Positions 41,759 through 51,247 of a stretch of DNA of 64,000 bases are shown piece after piece; positions within the stretch are counted from its first letter, which is position 1; each line of letters opens with the position of its first letter. A model generated the notes under the pieces. That model ran no database searches and was not told the DNA's origin. It saw nothing but the letters and a program-made list of their open reading frames with translations. The stretch lies in assembly GCF_004138135.1 (NCBI RefSeq), contig NZ_RYFD01000001.1:62001-126000 (forward strand), written 5' to 3'. The translations under genes were made by a program, and so were the position numbers. The DNA comes from Candidatus Oscillochloris fontis (GTDB lineage Bacteria; Chloroflexota; Chloroflexia; Chloroflexales; Chloroflexaceae).

Positions 41759-42532
41759 CTACCCACGCACCAGATCCAGCACCTCGTTCAACACCAACCC
41801 ATTACTGCCAATGCCCTCCTGATGCTCGATACTGGGTCGCCCTTGCCAATCGGTAAAGGTGCCTCCCGCCTCGCGCATGATCGGGGCTAAAGCCGCCGCA
41901 TCCCAAATATTCATGATCGGATCGAGCGCCACTTCGGCACGCCCGGTTGCCACCAGTAGGTAGCCGTAACAATCGGCCCAGGTGCGGAACATCCCCGCGT
42001 GCTCAACCAGCCGTTGGAAGGCTTGCCCCTTGCCATACTGCTCATACCCGTGGGCTACCGTCGCCACCACCAAGCTCTCGCGAAGTGCGGGGATAGACGA
42101 GACCCGGCAGGGTCGCCCGTTCCACCAGCAACCCAACCCCGTACCTGCGTAGACGATCTCGTTTAGGGCGGGCATGTTCACGACACCCACGAGTGGCTCG
42201 TTCTTGTATAGTACCCCCACCATCACTCCATAGAGCGGCACGCCGCGTACAAACGACTTGGTGCCATCAATCGGATCGAGAATCCAGCGATACTCGGCAT
42301 CATCGCCACCACTGACGCCTTCTTCTTCACCCAAAATCGCATGATCGGGGTAACGCGCCAGAATCGCGCTACGTAAGAAAGATTCCGTCTCACGGTCGGC
42401 AATCGTTACCGGCGACTCATCGGCCTTATGATCAACCGCCACCCCACTCTGGAAGTAGCGCAGGGTGATCTTGCCGGCTTGCCATGCCAGCGTGTGGGCA
42501 ACATCGAGCAATTCACGTATCTCTACGGCCAT
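41759..42532 (-). CDS. hisN: Inositol monophosphatase-family phosphatase, probable histidinol phosphatase
   Basis: 257 aa. The metal motifs are GEEEG and WILDPIDGTKSF (Asp, Asp, metal and catalytic Thr), with WDAAALAPI near the C-terminus. The family dephosphorylates inositol phosphate, histidinol phosphate or 3'-phosphoadenosine phosphate. Its place in one overlapping run with hisC argues for histidinol phosphatase, HisN type. ATG 42532 overlaps the end of the kinase gene by 10 bases. Confidence 0.8.
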   Translation of the reverse strand: MAVEIRELLDVAHTLAWQAGKITLRYFQSGVAVDHKADESPVTIADRETESFLRSAILARYPDHAILGEEEGVSGGDDAEYRWILDPIDGTKSFVRGVPLYGVMVGVLYKNEPLVGVVNMPALNEIVYAGTGLGCWWNGRPCRVSSIPALRESLVVATVAHGYEQYGKGQAFQRLVEHAGMFRTWADCYGYLLVATGRAEVALDPIMNIWDAAALAPIMREAGGTFTDWQGRPSIEHQEGIGSNGLVLNEVLDLVRG

Positions 42533-45500
42533 AGGGCGGCTCCTTCTTTTGGTTTCTCGTTGCGTAACATCTGCTGCATCACCTCAACCAACCCATGCAG
42601 ACTCACCGGCTTACTCAGGTACTCATTTGCTCCCACATCCAAACAGCGCTCGCGGTCGCCCTGCATCGCCAGCGCGGTGAGGGCGATGATCGGCGTGGTG
42701 CGAAAGGCGGGTAGGGTACGCAGTTCGCGGATAGCGCTAAGACCATCCATCACCGGCATCTGAATATCCATCAGAATGAGCGTCGGCATACATTCCTGGG
42801 CACGTTCAATTGCCTCACGGCCATTGCGTGCCACAACCACCTGAAGGTTAAGGTAATGCAGATACTCGATCAGCACATCAATCGTCATCTCGTTATCTTC
42901 GGCGAGCAGAATAGTAGCTTGGCTGGGAAATACGATTCGGTTCGGCACATTCGTTTGTGGCTGTTGCGCAGTATGAATGGTGGGCGGGAGCATAGGTTTC
43001 GGGTGCCAAGGCAGTGCAAGCACAAAGCGGCTCCCTTGGTTCTCGCCGCCACTCTCAACCCCAATACTCCCGCCCATCAGGTCGGCTAAGCGCCGTACTA
43101 GCGCCAAGCCAAGCCCACTGCCCTCATGCTGCCGTGAAAGGCTGCTATCCAACTGGGTGAAGGGGTGAAAGAGCCGCTCCATATCCTCGGCTTTAATACC
43201 GATACCAGTATCACTCACCGTAAACTGGATTACTCCATCATCGGCATCGGTTGTAACCGCCAATAATACCTGACCACCACCAGGGGTAAACTTCACCGCA
43301 TTGCTGAGCAGATTCACCAACATCTGCTTGAGGCGTTTGGCATCCACCTCGATCACCGCGAGGTTGTCGTTACAGACAAACTGAACCTGAAGCCCCTTCT
43401 TGTTGGCCAGTTCTTTCACAAAGAGCAGACTAGCCTCACAGATCTCAACCACCGAGTATATTTCGGTATGAATATCCATCCGTCCGGCTTCAACTTTAGA
43501 GAGATCAAGGATGTCATTGATCAACGAGAGCAGATGCCGTCCACTGCTTTCGATATATTGGAGCGAACGACGTTGTTGTTCATTGATCGGGCCAGAGATC
43601 TGTTCTTGGAGTAATTCAGAGAAGGAGAGGACCCCATTGAGCGGCGTGCGCAGTTCGTGGCTCATGGTAGCCAGAAACTCATCCTTAGCCCGCAAAGCGC
43701 GGTTCAGATCGGCATTTGCCCGGCTCAGATCGGCGGTACGTTCCGCGACACGCTGTTCAAGCTCGCTATTGAGGTGGCGGATTTCGGCTTCACGCCGTTT
43801 ACGGTCGGTAATGTCACGGCAAAAACAGACCATCACACCGCCATTACTATCAATATAGTGAACACTGATCTCGACATGGAAGGTGGTGCCATCCTTCCGC
43901 CGATGGCGGGTCTCGAAGAGATCAATACCCTGGGTCATAATCTGGTGCGCATGGGCATGAATTTGTTCATGCGCCTCGAAGGCTTCAACATTGAAGATCG
44001 TCATCCCATTGAGCAACTCGGCCCGCGTGAAGCCGCTCATAGCACAATACGCTTCGTTGACATCCAGAAAGCGCAGTTGCAGATCGAGAATCAAGAAGCC
44101 ATCCTGGGCCGTCTGCAAGATAGTACGCAGCCGCCGCTCATTCTCGCGTAGCGCCAACTCAGTCCGCTTATAGTCGTGAATATCACGCACATTCGCCAGT
44201 ATGCCCGTGATCTCTGGCTCATCAAGTAGGTTGGTTGCCGTCGTTTCGATCCAGTGCCAGCCACCATTCGCGTAACGCACCCGTATCTGCAAGGTACGAC
44301 TCGCCCCTGGTGTGATCACGACCTCGTGAAAGACACGCTGCGCTTCGGCCTGATCTTCGGGATGAATCAACTCGAAGGTGCTATGTCCCACCCGACTCGC
44401 ACTTGGGTAGCCCAAGATGTGTTCATAGTTGGGGCTAGTATACTGAACGGTACCATTTGGCGCAATGATCGCAAAGGCATTGCTACCCTTCTCAATCAGC
44501 AGGCGAAAACGGTGCTCACTGTGGCGCAGCCGCTCTGTCGCATGTTGTTGATGCGCCATCGCATAGGCAATCGCAAAGGTGCTGGTCATTCCGATCAGCA
44601 GTGCGATCCATGGAATACTATCTAAGCGGCTTGCCTCATAGCTGGCTGCTGGGCTAATGATCAGCCGCCAATTGCGCCCAGCCATACTGACCCGGCTACT
44701 ATAGGGGTTCTGTTTGAGCAGTTGGGTGAGGGTGACATCATTGGGGTCGAGGGGTTCATTGCGAGAGAAGGCCGAGTGAATATAGAATGGGGGCGCATCT
44801 TCCGGTAAGCCCTCATCAAACAGGTAGATATTGAGATCGCGGAGATCTGGTACCTGTATGGCCGTCTCGACTAAATCGCGGAGCCGGAACATCCCGATCA
44901 CATACCCCGTGATGTTGGCGCGCCGTGTAGCTACCGTATTGATCGCCCCTTCACGCTGATAGATCGGCCAGAAGATCAGAAATCCCGGCTCATCACCCAC
45001 TACCAACCGGGTTGGCGCAGTCGCGGTGGCTTCACCACTATCGCGGGCTTGCTCCAACGCGGCCCGCCGTACTGGCTCCGAGGTGAAATCAAACCCAATC
45101 CCCCCGCTGGTGGTCTCAAAGGGTTCGTTATAACTCGCTACCACATACTCGCGTCGCTTACTCGCGGGCACCAGCCCCCCCTGCGCATTACGCTCAAGGA
45201 TCTGAAAATGGGCAAAACCCTCATGCGCCATGGATTGCTCAAATGCTGTGCGCTGTTCATCAGGAACCACGGGTGCCCATATGAGCGCCTGCACCCCTGG
45301 GGTGCTCACCGCCCGCTGCATGTGGAGGCGCACAAAGGCACTAAATTCACCCCGGCTCACGTCCTTACTTGAGGCCGCAAAAAAGGCATGAATGACCTCA
45401 ACATCATGCTCATACTGCTTCGCGGTTGTACTCAGCACAACCGCCGAGGTCTCTGCATTGCCCAGAAACTCCTGTCTGATCCCCGCTTGCTCCAGATGCA

Positions 45501-45612
45501 CAATGGTAAAGAAGAGCATGATCGAAAAGACCATGCCGATCATCACCATCGCCAAAGCCCCGGTTTTAGCCCGCATGATGGGTGTGACAGGAGTTGTGGG
45601 TTTTGTTACCAT
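42523..45612 (-). CDS. CHASE-PAS hybrid histidine kinase with receiver
   Basis: 1029 aa. A first membrane helix (about 18-40), an exported CHASE sensor domain (about 75-310) and a second helix (about 335-355) precede two PAS/PAC domains (about 370-625). HisKA then has MSHELRTPLNG with the phosphorylated His, a HATPase_c domain follows (SDTGIGIKAED..GSGLGLALV), and the C-terminal receiver has LILMDIQMPVMDG with the phosphorylated Asp. No output domain or response regulator follows. Its start overlaps the hisC stop by 7 bases and its end overlaps hisN, so it is embedded in a histidine-synthesis unit. Confidence 0.93.
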   Translation of the reverse strand: MVTKPTTPVTPIMRAKTGALAMVMIGMVFSIMLFFTIVHLEQAGIRQEFLGNAETSAVVLSTTAKQYEHDVEVIHAFFAASSKDVSRGEFSAFVRLHMQRAVSTPGVQALIWAPVVPDEQRTAFEQSMAHEGFAHFQILERNAQGGLVPASKRREYVVASYNEPFETTSGGIGFDFTSEPVRRAALEQARDSGEATATAPTRLVVGDEPGFLIFWPIYQREGAINTVATRRANITGYVIGMFRLRDLVETAIQVPDLRDLNIYLFDEGLPEDAPPFYIHSAFSRNEPLDPNDVTLTQLLKQNPYSSRVSMAGRNWRLIISPAASYEASRLDSIPWIALLIGMTSTFAIAYAMAHQQHATERLRHSEHRFRLLIEKGSNAFAIIAPNGTVQYTSPNYEHILGYPSASRVGHSTFELIHPEDQAEAQRVFHEVVITPGASRTLQIRVRYANGGWHWIETTATNLLDEPEITGILANVRDIHDYKRTELALRENERRLRTILQTAQDGFLILDLQLRFLDVNEAYCAMSGFTRAELLNGMTIFNVEAFEAHEQIHAHAHQIMTQGIDLFETRHRRKDGTTFHVEISVHYIDSNGGVMVCFCRDITDRKRREAEIRHLNSELEQRVAERTADLSRANADLNRALRAKDEFLATMSHELRTPLNGVLSFSELLQEQISGPINEQQRRSLQYIESSGRHLLSLINDILDLSKVEAGRMDIHTEIYSVVEICEASLLFVKELANKKGLQVQFVCNDNLAVIEVDAKRLKQMLVNLLSNAVKFTPGGGQVLLAVTTDADDGVIQFTVSDTGIGIKAEDMERLFHPFTQLDSSLSRQHEGSGLGLALVRRLADLMGGSIGVESGGENQGSRFVLALPWHPKPMLPPTIHTAQQPQTNVPNRIVFPSQATILLAEDNEMTIDVLIEYLHYLNLQVVVARNGREAIERAQECMPTLILMDIQMPVMDGLSAIRELRTLPAFRTTPIIALTALAMQGDRERCLDVGANEYLSKPVSLHGLVEVMQQMLRNEKPKEGAALWP

Positions 45613-46724
45613 GTCTCAAGTGCATGGATGAGCGTGTCAGTCTGTTTAGGAGTACCCACACTGACCCGGATATAGTCTTGTAAGAGAGGCGTATGGTAGT
45701 AGCGTACCAGAATTCCGAGGCGCTCTAGCATCAATTTGAGTTCGCGTGCATGGCCACGGGTGACTCGGCATAGAATAAAGTTGGAGGCACTCGGATGTGG
45801 TTCGAGGAAGGGCAAGCTGCGCAGGCATTCCAGCAAGCGCTCGCGCTCAGCCACAATCCGCGCCACGTTCGCCAACAGGTAATCGCGATCCTCCAACGCC
45901 GCAATCGCGGCGGTCTCGGCTCCCAAACTGATGTTGTAGGGCTGCTTGATCTTCCAGAGTTGCTCGATCATCCAGGCCGGGAAGATGCCATAGCCGACGC
46001 GCATCCCCGCCAACCCGGCCCACTTGCTGAAGGTTCGCAGCACCACCAGATTCTCGTAACGTGGCACCCAATCGCAGACGCTGGCCGCCCCCTGCTGGCT
46101 GGCAAACTCGATATAGGCTTCGTCTACCACCACAATCAGCGCGAGCTTGAGCAGGCGCTCGATATCCGCCAACGGGGTCAGATTGCCGGTCGGGTTGTTG
46201 GGGTGGGTGAGGAAGAGCACCTTGGCTCCCGCATGAGCCGCCGCTTCAATCGCGGGGATGTCGAGGCTAAAATCGGCCAAGCGCGGGACTGTGATCAAGC
46301 GTCCGCCATTCACCCCGGTATCAAACTTGTACATGCCAAAGGTCGGCGGGCAATCAATCACACCATCCCCCGGCGCAATAAAGAGCCGCAGCACCAGATC
46401 GATCAACTCATCGGCCCCCGCTCCCGCCAAGATGGTACCCTCCGGCTGACCCACATAGGCGCTTAACGCCGCTCGCAGCCGGGTCTGATTGGGGTCGGGG
46501 TAGATCGCCAGCGAGAGTTGCCCGGTTGGCCCGGCTGTGGTAGCCAAATCGGCCAGTGCCTGCACCGTGCGTGGCGAGGGGCCATAGGGGTTTTCGTTGG
46601 CATCCAGCTTGACTAACTGTTCAATCGGTAGGCCCAAGCGGGCGGCCAGTACATCGAGGGGAAGGATCGGCGTATAGGCTTCGAGATCCGCGATCTCGGG
46701 GCGAATCAGGTCAGCAATCGGCAT
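45606..46724 (-). CDS. hisC: Histidinol-phosphate aminotransferase
   Basis: 372 aa from ATG 46724 with AAGGAG 8 bases upstream. Aspartate aminotransferase fold I; the substrate segment KLDANENPYGPSP and the PLP lysine in RTFSKWAGLAGMRVGYG are typical of HisC. It converts histidinol phosphate and 2-oxoglutarate to the imidazole acetol phosphate and glutamate (reverse in biosynthesis). First gene of the hisC-kinase-hisN run. Confidence 0.93.
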   Translation of the reverse strand: MPIADLIRPEIADLEAYTPILPLDVLAARLGLPIEQLVKLDANENPYGPSPRTVQALADLATTAGPTGQLSLAIYPDPNQTRLRAALSAYVGQPEGTILAGAGADELIDLVLRLFIAPGDGVIDCPPTFGMYKFDTGVNGGRLITVPRLADFSLDIPAIEAAAHAGAKVLFLTHPNNPTGNLTPLADIERLLKLALIVVVDEAYIEFASQQGAASVCDWVPRYENLVVLRTFSKWAGLAGMRVGYGIFPAWMIEQLWKIKQPYNISLGAETAAIAALEDRDYLLANVARIVAERERLLECLRSLPFLEPHPSASNFILCRVTRGHARELKLMLERLGILVRYYHTPLLQDYIRVSVGTPKQTDTLIHALETW

Positions 46725-46844
46725 CACAACTTCTCCTTGGCAGATCGTGTGTGACTCATGATACCACTTTGCATGATACTGCTTTTTCATATTGCAGGTC
46801 TACTCTGGTACAATATCCTAATATCTTTATCCTGGGAGGTGCCT

Positions 46845-48812
46845 ATGTCCGAACAGATTGATCTCCTCTTGACGGGCGGGACGGTGGTGACGATGGATCA
46901 CGCCGGGACGATCCTGGTTGATGGGGCGGTGGCGGTGCATAACGGCGCGATTGTCGCCGTTGGGCCGAGCGCGGCGCTGAGCGAGCGCTACCACCCCAAC
47001 GAGATGATTGATTGTCACGGTTGTGCGCTCATCCCCGGCCTGATCAATGGCCATGCCCATGTGCCGATGAGCCTTTTGCGCGGGATGGTCGCCGACCAAC
47101 AGCTTGATGTCTGGCTCTTCGGCTATATGTTTCCGGTCGAAAGCCAGTTTGTGGATGCCGAGTTTGTCTATGTTGGCACCCTGCTCTCTTGCGCCGAGAT
47201 GTTGCGCGGCGGCACGACCACCTTTGTGGATATGTACTACTTTGAGGAGGAGGTGGCGCGCGCCGCCGATGAAGCCGGGATGCGGGCGATCTGCGGCCAG
47301 ACGGTGATGCGGCTACCCACTCCCGATGCGGCCTCGTTCGATGAAGGGCTAGAACGTTCACGCCGCTTTATTGAACAGTGGCACGGGCACGAACGGATCA
47401 TCCCCACGGTTGCCCCGCACGCCCCCTACACCTGTACCGACCGCATCTACCGCGAGGCGTCGGCGTTGTGTGCCGAGTTTGGGGTACCCCTGGTGACCCA
47501 CCTGGCCGAGACGGCACGTGAGGTGGAGGAGAGTATCGCCGAGCGCGAGGTGACGCCGATCCGTTACGCCAAGCGGGTAGGGGCCTTCGATGTGCCATGC
47601 ATCGCGGCCCACTGTGTCCACGCCACCGAGGATGACATCCGTCTCCTACGCGAGGCGGGTGCGGGGGCGGTGCCATGCCCCACCAGTAACCTCAAGTTGG
47701 CCAGTGGCATAGCACCCTACAAACGCCTGATCGATTCGGGGGTCAAGGTTGGCCTCGGCACCGATGGCCCGGCCTCCAACGATGACCAGGACATGTTTAC
47801 CGAGATCCAACTGGCCGCGCTGTTGCCCAAAGGTATCTCCGGCGATCCCACGGTGGTGCCCGCCCGCGAAGCCTTTGCGCTGGCCACCTGCTGGGGCGCC
47901 AAGGCGGTACATCTCGATCACCTCGTCGGCTCGCTTGAAGTAGGCAAACGCGCCGACCTCGCCGTGGTGCAACTGGCACATCTGCACAGTGCCCCGCGCT
48001 ACACCTACAGCCCCGATGCAATCTACTCGCACCTCGTCTATAGCGCTCGCGCCGCCGATGTGCGTGATGTCGTGGTTGATGGCCGCATTCTCGTGCGCAA
48101 CCAGCACCTCGTCAGCCTCGACGAAGCCGATATTCTGCACCGTTCGCAGCAGATCGCCGCCCGGATTGATGCCTTCCTGGCACGCCGCGAGCGCAACCTA
48201 CTGGCCAAGATCCTGGCGATTGGTGGCGTGCAGCAGGACGAAATCTTCGAGATTCAGGTCAAGGCGCGCCTTGATGTGGATGCCGCCGCACTCGTGGCAC
48301 GGCTGATCAATGCACCGGGGGTGCAGATCACCAAGACGAGCGAACGTACCCAGTACGATACCTACTTCCTCTTTAGCAACGGCGAACGCATCCGCATCCG
48401 CGAGGATCACCGCAGTGATCCGGGGGCGCGCCCGCAACCCAAATACACCATCACCCTGATTGCCTCCGGTGAACGTGGCGAACTGCCCTCGGCCATCGTC
48501 CTCTCGCGTGGCCGCTATACCGCCCCTGCTGATCATACAGTACGTTTCTACCGCGAATACTTTCAACCCGATCAGATCGCCGAGCGCGAGAAACGGCGGC
48601 GACGGTGGCGGATTCTCTACAAAGAGCACGACTTCGCGATCAACTTCGATAACTTCGGTACCGATACCGCGCCAAACCTCTATCTCGAAATCAAGAGCCG
48701 CACCTGGAGCCGCCGCGATGCCGAACACCGCGCAGCATTGATGGGCGAACTCCTAGCGATTGCCGGTGTTGCCGAGAATGCGTTGCTCAAACAGGAATAT
48801 ATCGATCTGTAG
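46845..48812 (+). CDS. Amidohydrolase (SAH/MTA deaminase-like) fused to a CYTH-like domain
   Basis: 655 aa with GGGAGG before ATG 46845. The N-terminal 450 residues are a metal-dependent amidohydrolase of the S-adenosylhomocysteine/methylthioadenosine deaminase type, with GHAHVP, HLAET, HCVH and GTDGPASND metal-site motifs. Residues about 465-655 resemble a CYTH domain (triphosphate tunnel): an initial EIQVK, alternating Arg/Lys beta-strands and YLEIKSRTW near the end. CYTH enzymes act on triphosphates or make cAMP. The fusion is unusual. No frameshift separates the two parts. Deaminase activity fits the first domain; the CYTH role is inferred. Confidence 0.82.
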   Translation: MSEQIDLLLTGGTVVTMDHAGTILVDGAVAVHNGAIVAVGPSAALSERYHPNEMIDCHGCALIPGLINGHAHVPMSLLRGMVADQQLDVWLFGYMFPVESQFVDAEFVYVGTLLSCAEMLRGGTTTFVDMYYFEEEVARAADEAGMRAICGQTVMRLPTPDAASFDEGLERSRRFIEQWHGHERIIPTVAPHAPYTCTDRIYREASALCAEFGVPLVTHLAETAREVEESIAEREVTPIRYAKRVGAFDVPCIAAHCVHATEDDIRLLREAGAGAVPCPTSNLKLASGIAPYKRLIDSGVKVGLGTDGPASNDDQDMFTEIQLAALLPKGISGDPTVVPAREAFALATCWGAKAVHLDHLVGSLEVGKRADLAVVQLAHLHSAPRYTYSPDAIYSHLVYSARAADVRDVVVDGRILVRNQHLVSLDEADILHRSQQIAARIDAFLARRERNLLAKILAIGGVQQDEIFEIQVKARLDVDAAALVARLINAPGVQITKTSERTQYDTYFLFSNGERIRIREDHRSDPGARPQPKYTITLIASGERGELPSAIVLSRGRYTAPADHTVRFYREYFQPDQIAEREKRRRRWRILYKEHDFAINFDNFGTDTAPNLYLEIKSRTWSRRDAEHRAALMGELLAIAGVAENALLKQEYIDL

Positions 48813-48820
48813 ATCATCCC

Positions 48821-48929
48821 GTAGGGGCGAAGCATCGCCCTCCAACCTCGTTTGGGTTCACCGACCACATGGAGGGCGATGCTTCGCCCCTACACTGTGC
48901 CCCGGTTGACGGGCGATGCTTCGCCCCTC
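48821..48929. repeat. GTAGGGGCGAAGCATcGCCC element, copy 4, with an extra half
   Basis: A full element (48821-48893) is followed by a second right half at 48910-48929. It fills the gap between the amidohydrolase and coaE. Confidence 0.8.
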
Positions 48930-48948
48930 CTGATCAAGAAAGAAGACC

Positions 48949-49593
48949 ATGGCCACCCCCTACCTGATTGGTCTGACCGGCGGAATTGCATGCGGCAAGA
49001 GCACCGTGGTTGCGATGTTGGCAGCACTTGGTGCGCGTACTATTGACGCCGACCGCGTAACCCACCGCGTACAACGTCCGGGAACCCCCGTCTATACCCA
49101 GATCGTGGCCGCCTTTGGCCCGCAGGTTCTCAGTTCGCCCAACGGCCCGATTGATCGTCGGCTGCTAGGCAACATCGTCTTTGGCAATCCAAGCGCGCTG
49201 CGGCGCCTCGAACAGATCGTGCATCCAGCGGTACGGACGGAGATCCTGAACTTCATCACCGAGACCGAACAGATTGGCGGGTATGGAACGCGCCTGCATC
49301 CCCTCCCGCGCCCCGTCGTAGTGATTGACGCGATTAAGCTGATCGAATCGGGCTGGGCTGATCAATGCCAGCAGGTGTGGGTGATTACGTGTGATGAGGC
49401 GCAACAGATCGAGCGCCTCGTCACCACCCGTGGCATGTCCGAAGAAGAAGCCCGCCACCGCATCGCCGCCCAAGTCAACCAGGCCAACCGCCTCAAGCGG
49501 GCCACGGTTGTGATTGATAATAGTGGTACCCAAGCTCATACACGGGCACAGGTAGATGCGGCGTGGCAAGCGATGCTGGCGGCGCTTACCTGA
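48949..49593 (+). CDS. coaE: Dephospho-CoA kinase
   Basis: 214 aa. The P-loop is GLTGGIACGKST, with DADRVTH in the substrate site and a lid region near RGMSEEEAR. It phosphorylates dephospho-CoA in the last step of coenzyme A synthesis. Length and motifs are normal for the family, apart from a short Pro-rich loop (about 110-123). Confidence 0.95.
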   Translation: MATPYLIGLTGGIACGKSTVVAMLAALGARTIDADRVTHRVQRPGTPVYTQIVAAFGPQVLSSPNGPIDRRLLGNIVFGNPSALRRLEQIVHPAVRTEILNFITETEQIGGYGTRLHPLPRPVVVIDAIKLIESGWADQCQQVWVITCDEAQQIERLVTTRGMSEEEARHRIAAQVNQANRLKRATVVIDNSGTQAHTRAQVDAAWQAMLAALT

Positions 49594-49642
49594 TTTGCAC
49601 AAATCCAAAACCCATGCTATACTTCGCAAGGTTCGAGGGAAT

Positions 49643-49719
49643 GACCCCGTAGCTCAGTGGATTAGAGCGTTTCCCTGCGGAGGAAAAGGTCGCGCGTTCG
49701 AATCGCGCCGGGGTCGCCA
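49643..49719 (+). tRNA. tRNA-Arg (anticodon GCG)
   Basis: A complete cloverleaf: acceptor GACCCCG with CGGGGTC, D arm GCTC/GAGC, anticodon stem TTTCC/GGAAA with loop CTGCGGA, and T arm GCGCG-TTCGAAT-CGCGC. Discriminator G and CCA are encoded (49717-49719). The anticodon at 49677-49679 is GCG, reading CGC. Arg identity features A20 and C35 are present. Confidence 0.93.
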
Positions 49720-49729
49720 CAAGAAACTC

Positions 49730-49769
49730 AAGCGGGGCGGCAGGGGAAACCTTGCCGCCCCGCTTTGTG
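49730..49769 (+). terminator. Terminator after tRNA-Arg
   Basis: A 13-bp stem (49730-49742 with 49753-49765) is followed by a short T-run. It is 11 bases after the tRNA 3' end. Confidence 0.65.
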
Positions 49770-49794
49770 ATTCCTCCTCTCACTGAGGCTGATC

Positions 49795-51033
49795 ATGCTG
49801 ACACCACTCAACCCCTTGCGCACGATTGCCGAGTTGAAGGAACTGCGCGCCCTCACCAGCACCCACGCGGGTGCCCAACGGGTTGCCTGGACGGAGCCGT
49901 GGGCCCAAGCACGCGCCTGGATGCGCAACAAACTGGCCGCATTGCCGGTTGAGGTGAAGGTTGATGAGGCCGGCAACCAGTGGGCCACGCTGCATGGTGC
50001 ATCGCCGCGTGCCTTGCTCATCGGCGGCCATATTGATTCGGTACCGAATGGGGGTTGGCTCGATGGTTCGCTCAATCTGGTGGCGGGCTTGGAGGTGCTG
50101 CGGGCAATTGCGGCACGCGGCACACCGCCGGTCACCATCCGCCTAGTTGATTGGGCCGATGAAGAGGGCCGTTTTGGCTACAGCCTGCTCGGATCGAGTG
50201 CGGCTTCGGGCACCTTGCGCCCCGAACATATCATGGGCCTGCGTGACCGCAACGGCATCGCGCTCCCCGCAGCACTCGCCGCCTACGGGGTGGATGTGGA
50301 GAACATGGGCCAAGCCGGGGGCGAGTTGATTGATGCCGCCGCCTATGTGGAATTGCATATTGAGCAGGGGCCAGTGCTCGAAACCCAAGGCTTACCCTTA
50401 GCCGCTGTCACCGGCAGTTGCGGGGTCGAACGCCACAAGGTGCTCTGGCACGGCCAAGCGGCGCACTCCGGCTCCACACCCATGGATCAGCGCCGCGACG
50501 CGCTCGCCGGAGCTGCCAAGTTGACCCTCGCACTGCGCGAGATTGCCCGCGAGGTTGGTGATCGTGCGGTGTGTACATCGGGAAGTGTGGTCTGTTCACC
50601 CGGTATCGCCACCTCGGTGGCCGAAAATGTCGTACAACTGGTGGATCAACGCCACCACGATAGTGTCAAACTTGCCCAGTTACTGAACCGTGCTATGCGT
50701 GCCAGTTGGCAGTTCGCCTCCGAAGAACACCTCAATGTTACCTGGGAACATATCTACAAGATCGCCCCGATTACCTTCCACCCCCAATTGGTCGAACTCG
50801 CCGAGGCAGCAGTCATTGACACCTGTGGCACCTACTACCGCATGACCAGTGGCCCCCTGCATGATGCAACCGAGATGGCCCGTGCGGGCATCCCTACGGT
50901 CATGCTCTTTGTCCAGAGTCTGCGCGGTATCTCGCACCATCATGCCGAGGACACCCGCGAAGAACACCTGGAACTAGCGGTGCGCGCCTTGGCCAACCTG
51001 ACGGATCGGGTGATCGGGTGGTTGGGGACGTAG
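49795..51033 (+). CDS. M20-family amidohydrolase (N-carbamoyl-amino-acid/allantoate hydrolase type)
   Basis: 412 aa. The metal motifs are GGHIDSVPNGG, WADEEG and AYVELHIEQGP, and HHHAED is near the C-terminus, as in L-N-carbamoylase, allantoate amidohydrolase and beta-ureidopropionase. These release ammonia and CO2 from carbamoyl or ureido compounds using two metal ions. The specific substrate is not readable. It stands alone between the tRNA and a repeat. Confidence 0.85.
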   Translation: MLTPLNPLRTIAELKELRALTSTHAGAQRVAWTEPWAQARAWMRNKLAALPVEVKVDEAGNQWATLHGASPRALLIGGHIDSVPNGGWLDGSLNLVAGLEVLRAIAARGTPPVTIRLVDWADEEGRFGYSLLGSSAASGTLRPEHIMGLRDRNGIALPAALAAYGVDVENMGQAGGELIDAAAYVELHIEQGPVLETQGLPLAAVTGSCGVERHKVLWHGQAAHSGSTPMDQRRDALAGAAKLTLALREIAREVGDRAVCTSGSVVCSPGIATSVAENVVQLVDQRHHDSVKLAQLLNRAMRASWQFASEEHLNVTWEHIYKIAPITFHPQLVELAEAAVIDTCGTYYRMTSGPLHDATEMARAGIPTVMLFVQSLRGISHHHAEDTREEHLELAVRALANLTDRVIGWLGT

Positions 51034-51086
51034 CGACGCAACATCGTGCGACGCACGCTATTTTGCGTCGCACGCAATGCCCCCAC

Positions 51087-51114
51087 GTAGCGACGCAACA
51101 TTGTGCGTCGCTAC
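51087..51114. repeat. GTAGCGACGCA inverted repeat
   Basis: GTAGCGACGCA (51087-51097) pairs with TGCGTCGCTAC (51104-51114), and a related imperfect copy starts at 51034. This is the GACGCAACA-type family seen as a perfect palindrome at 15061. It probably ends the M20 gene's transcript. Confidence 0.6.
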
Positions 51115-51247
51115 TTGACGAATCGCCCGCCTAAAGTTATCATACCCCTTAACCCAGAGAACCCCAAGTGAAGACGCAACGGCAACGACGCCCTGCTGCC
51201 CTCTCTGCGAATGTCCTACCTTTCGTAGATTTAGGATTCCACGCACG

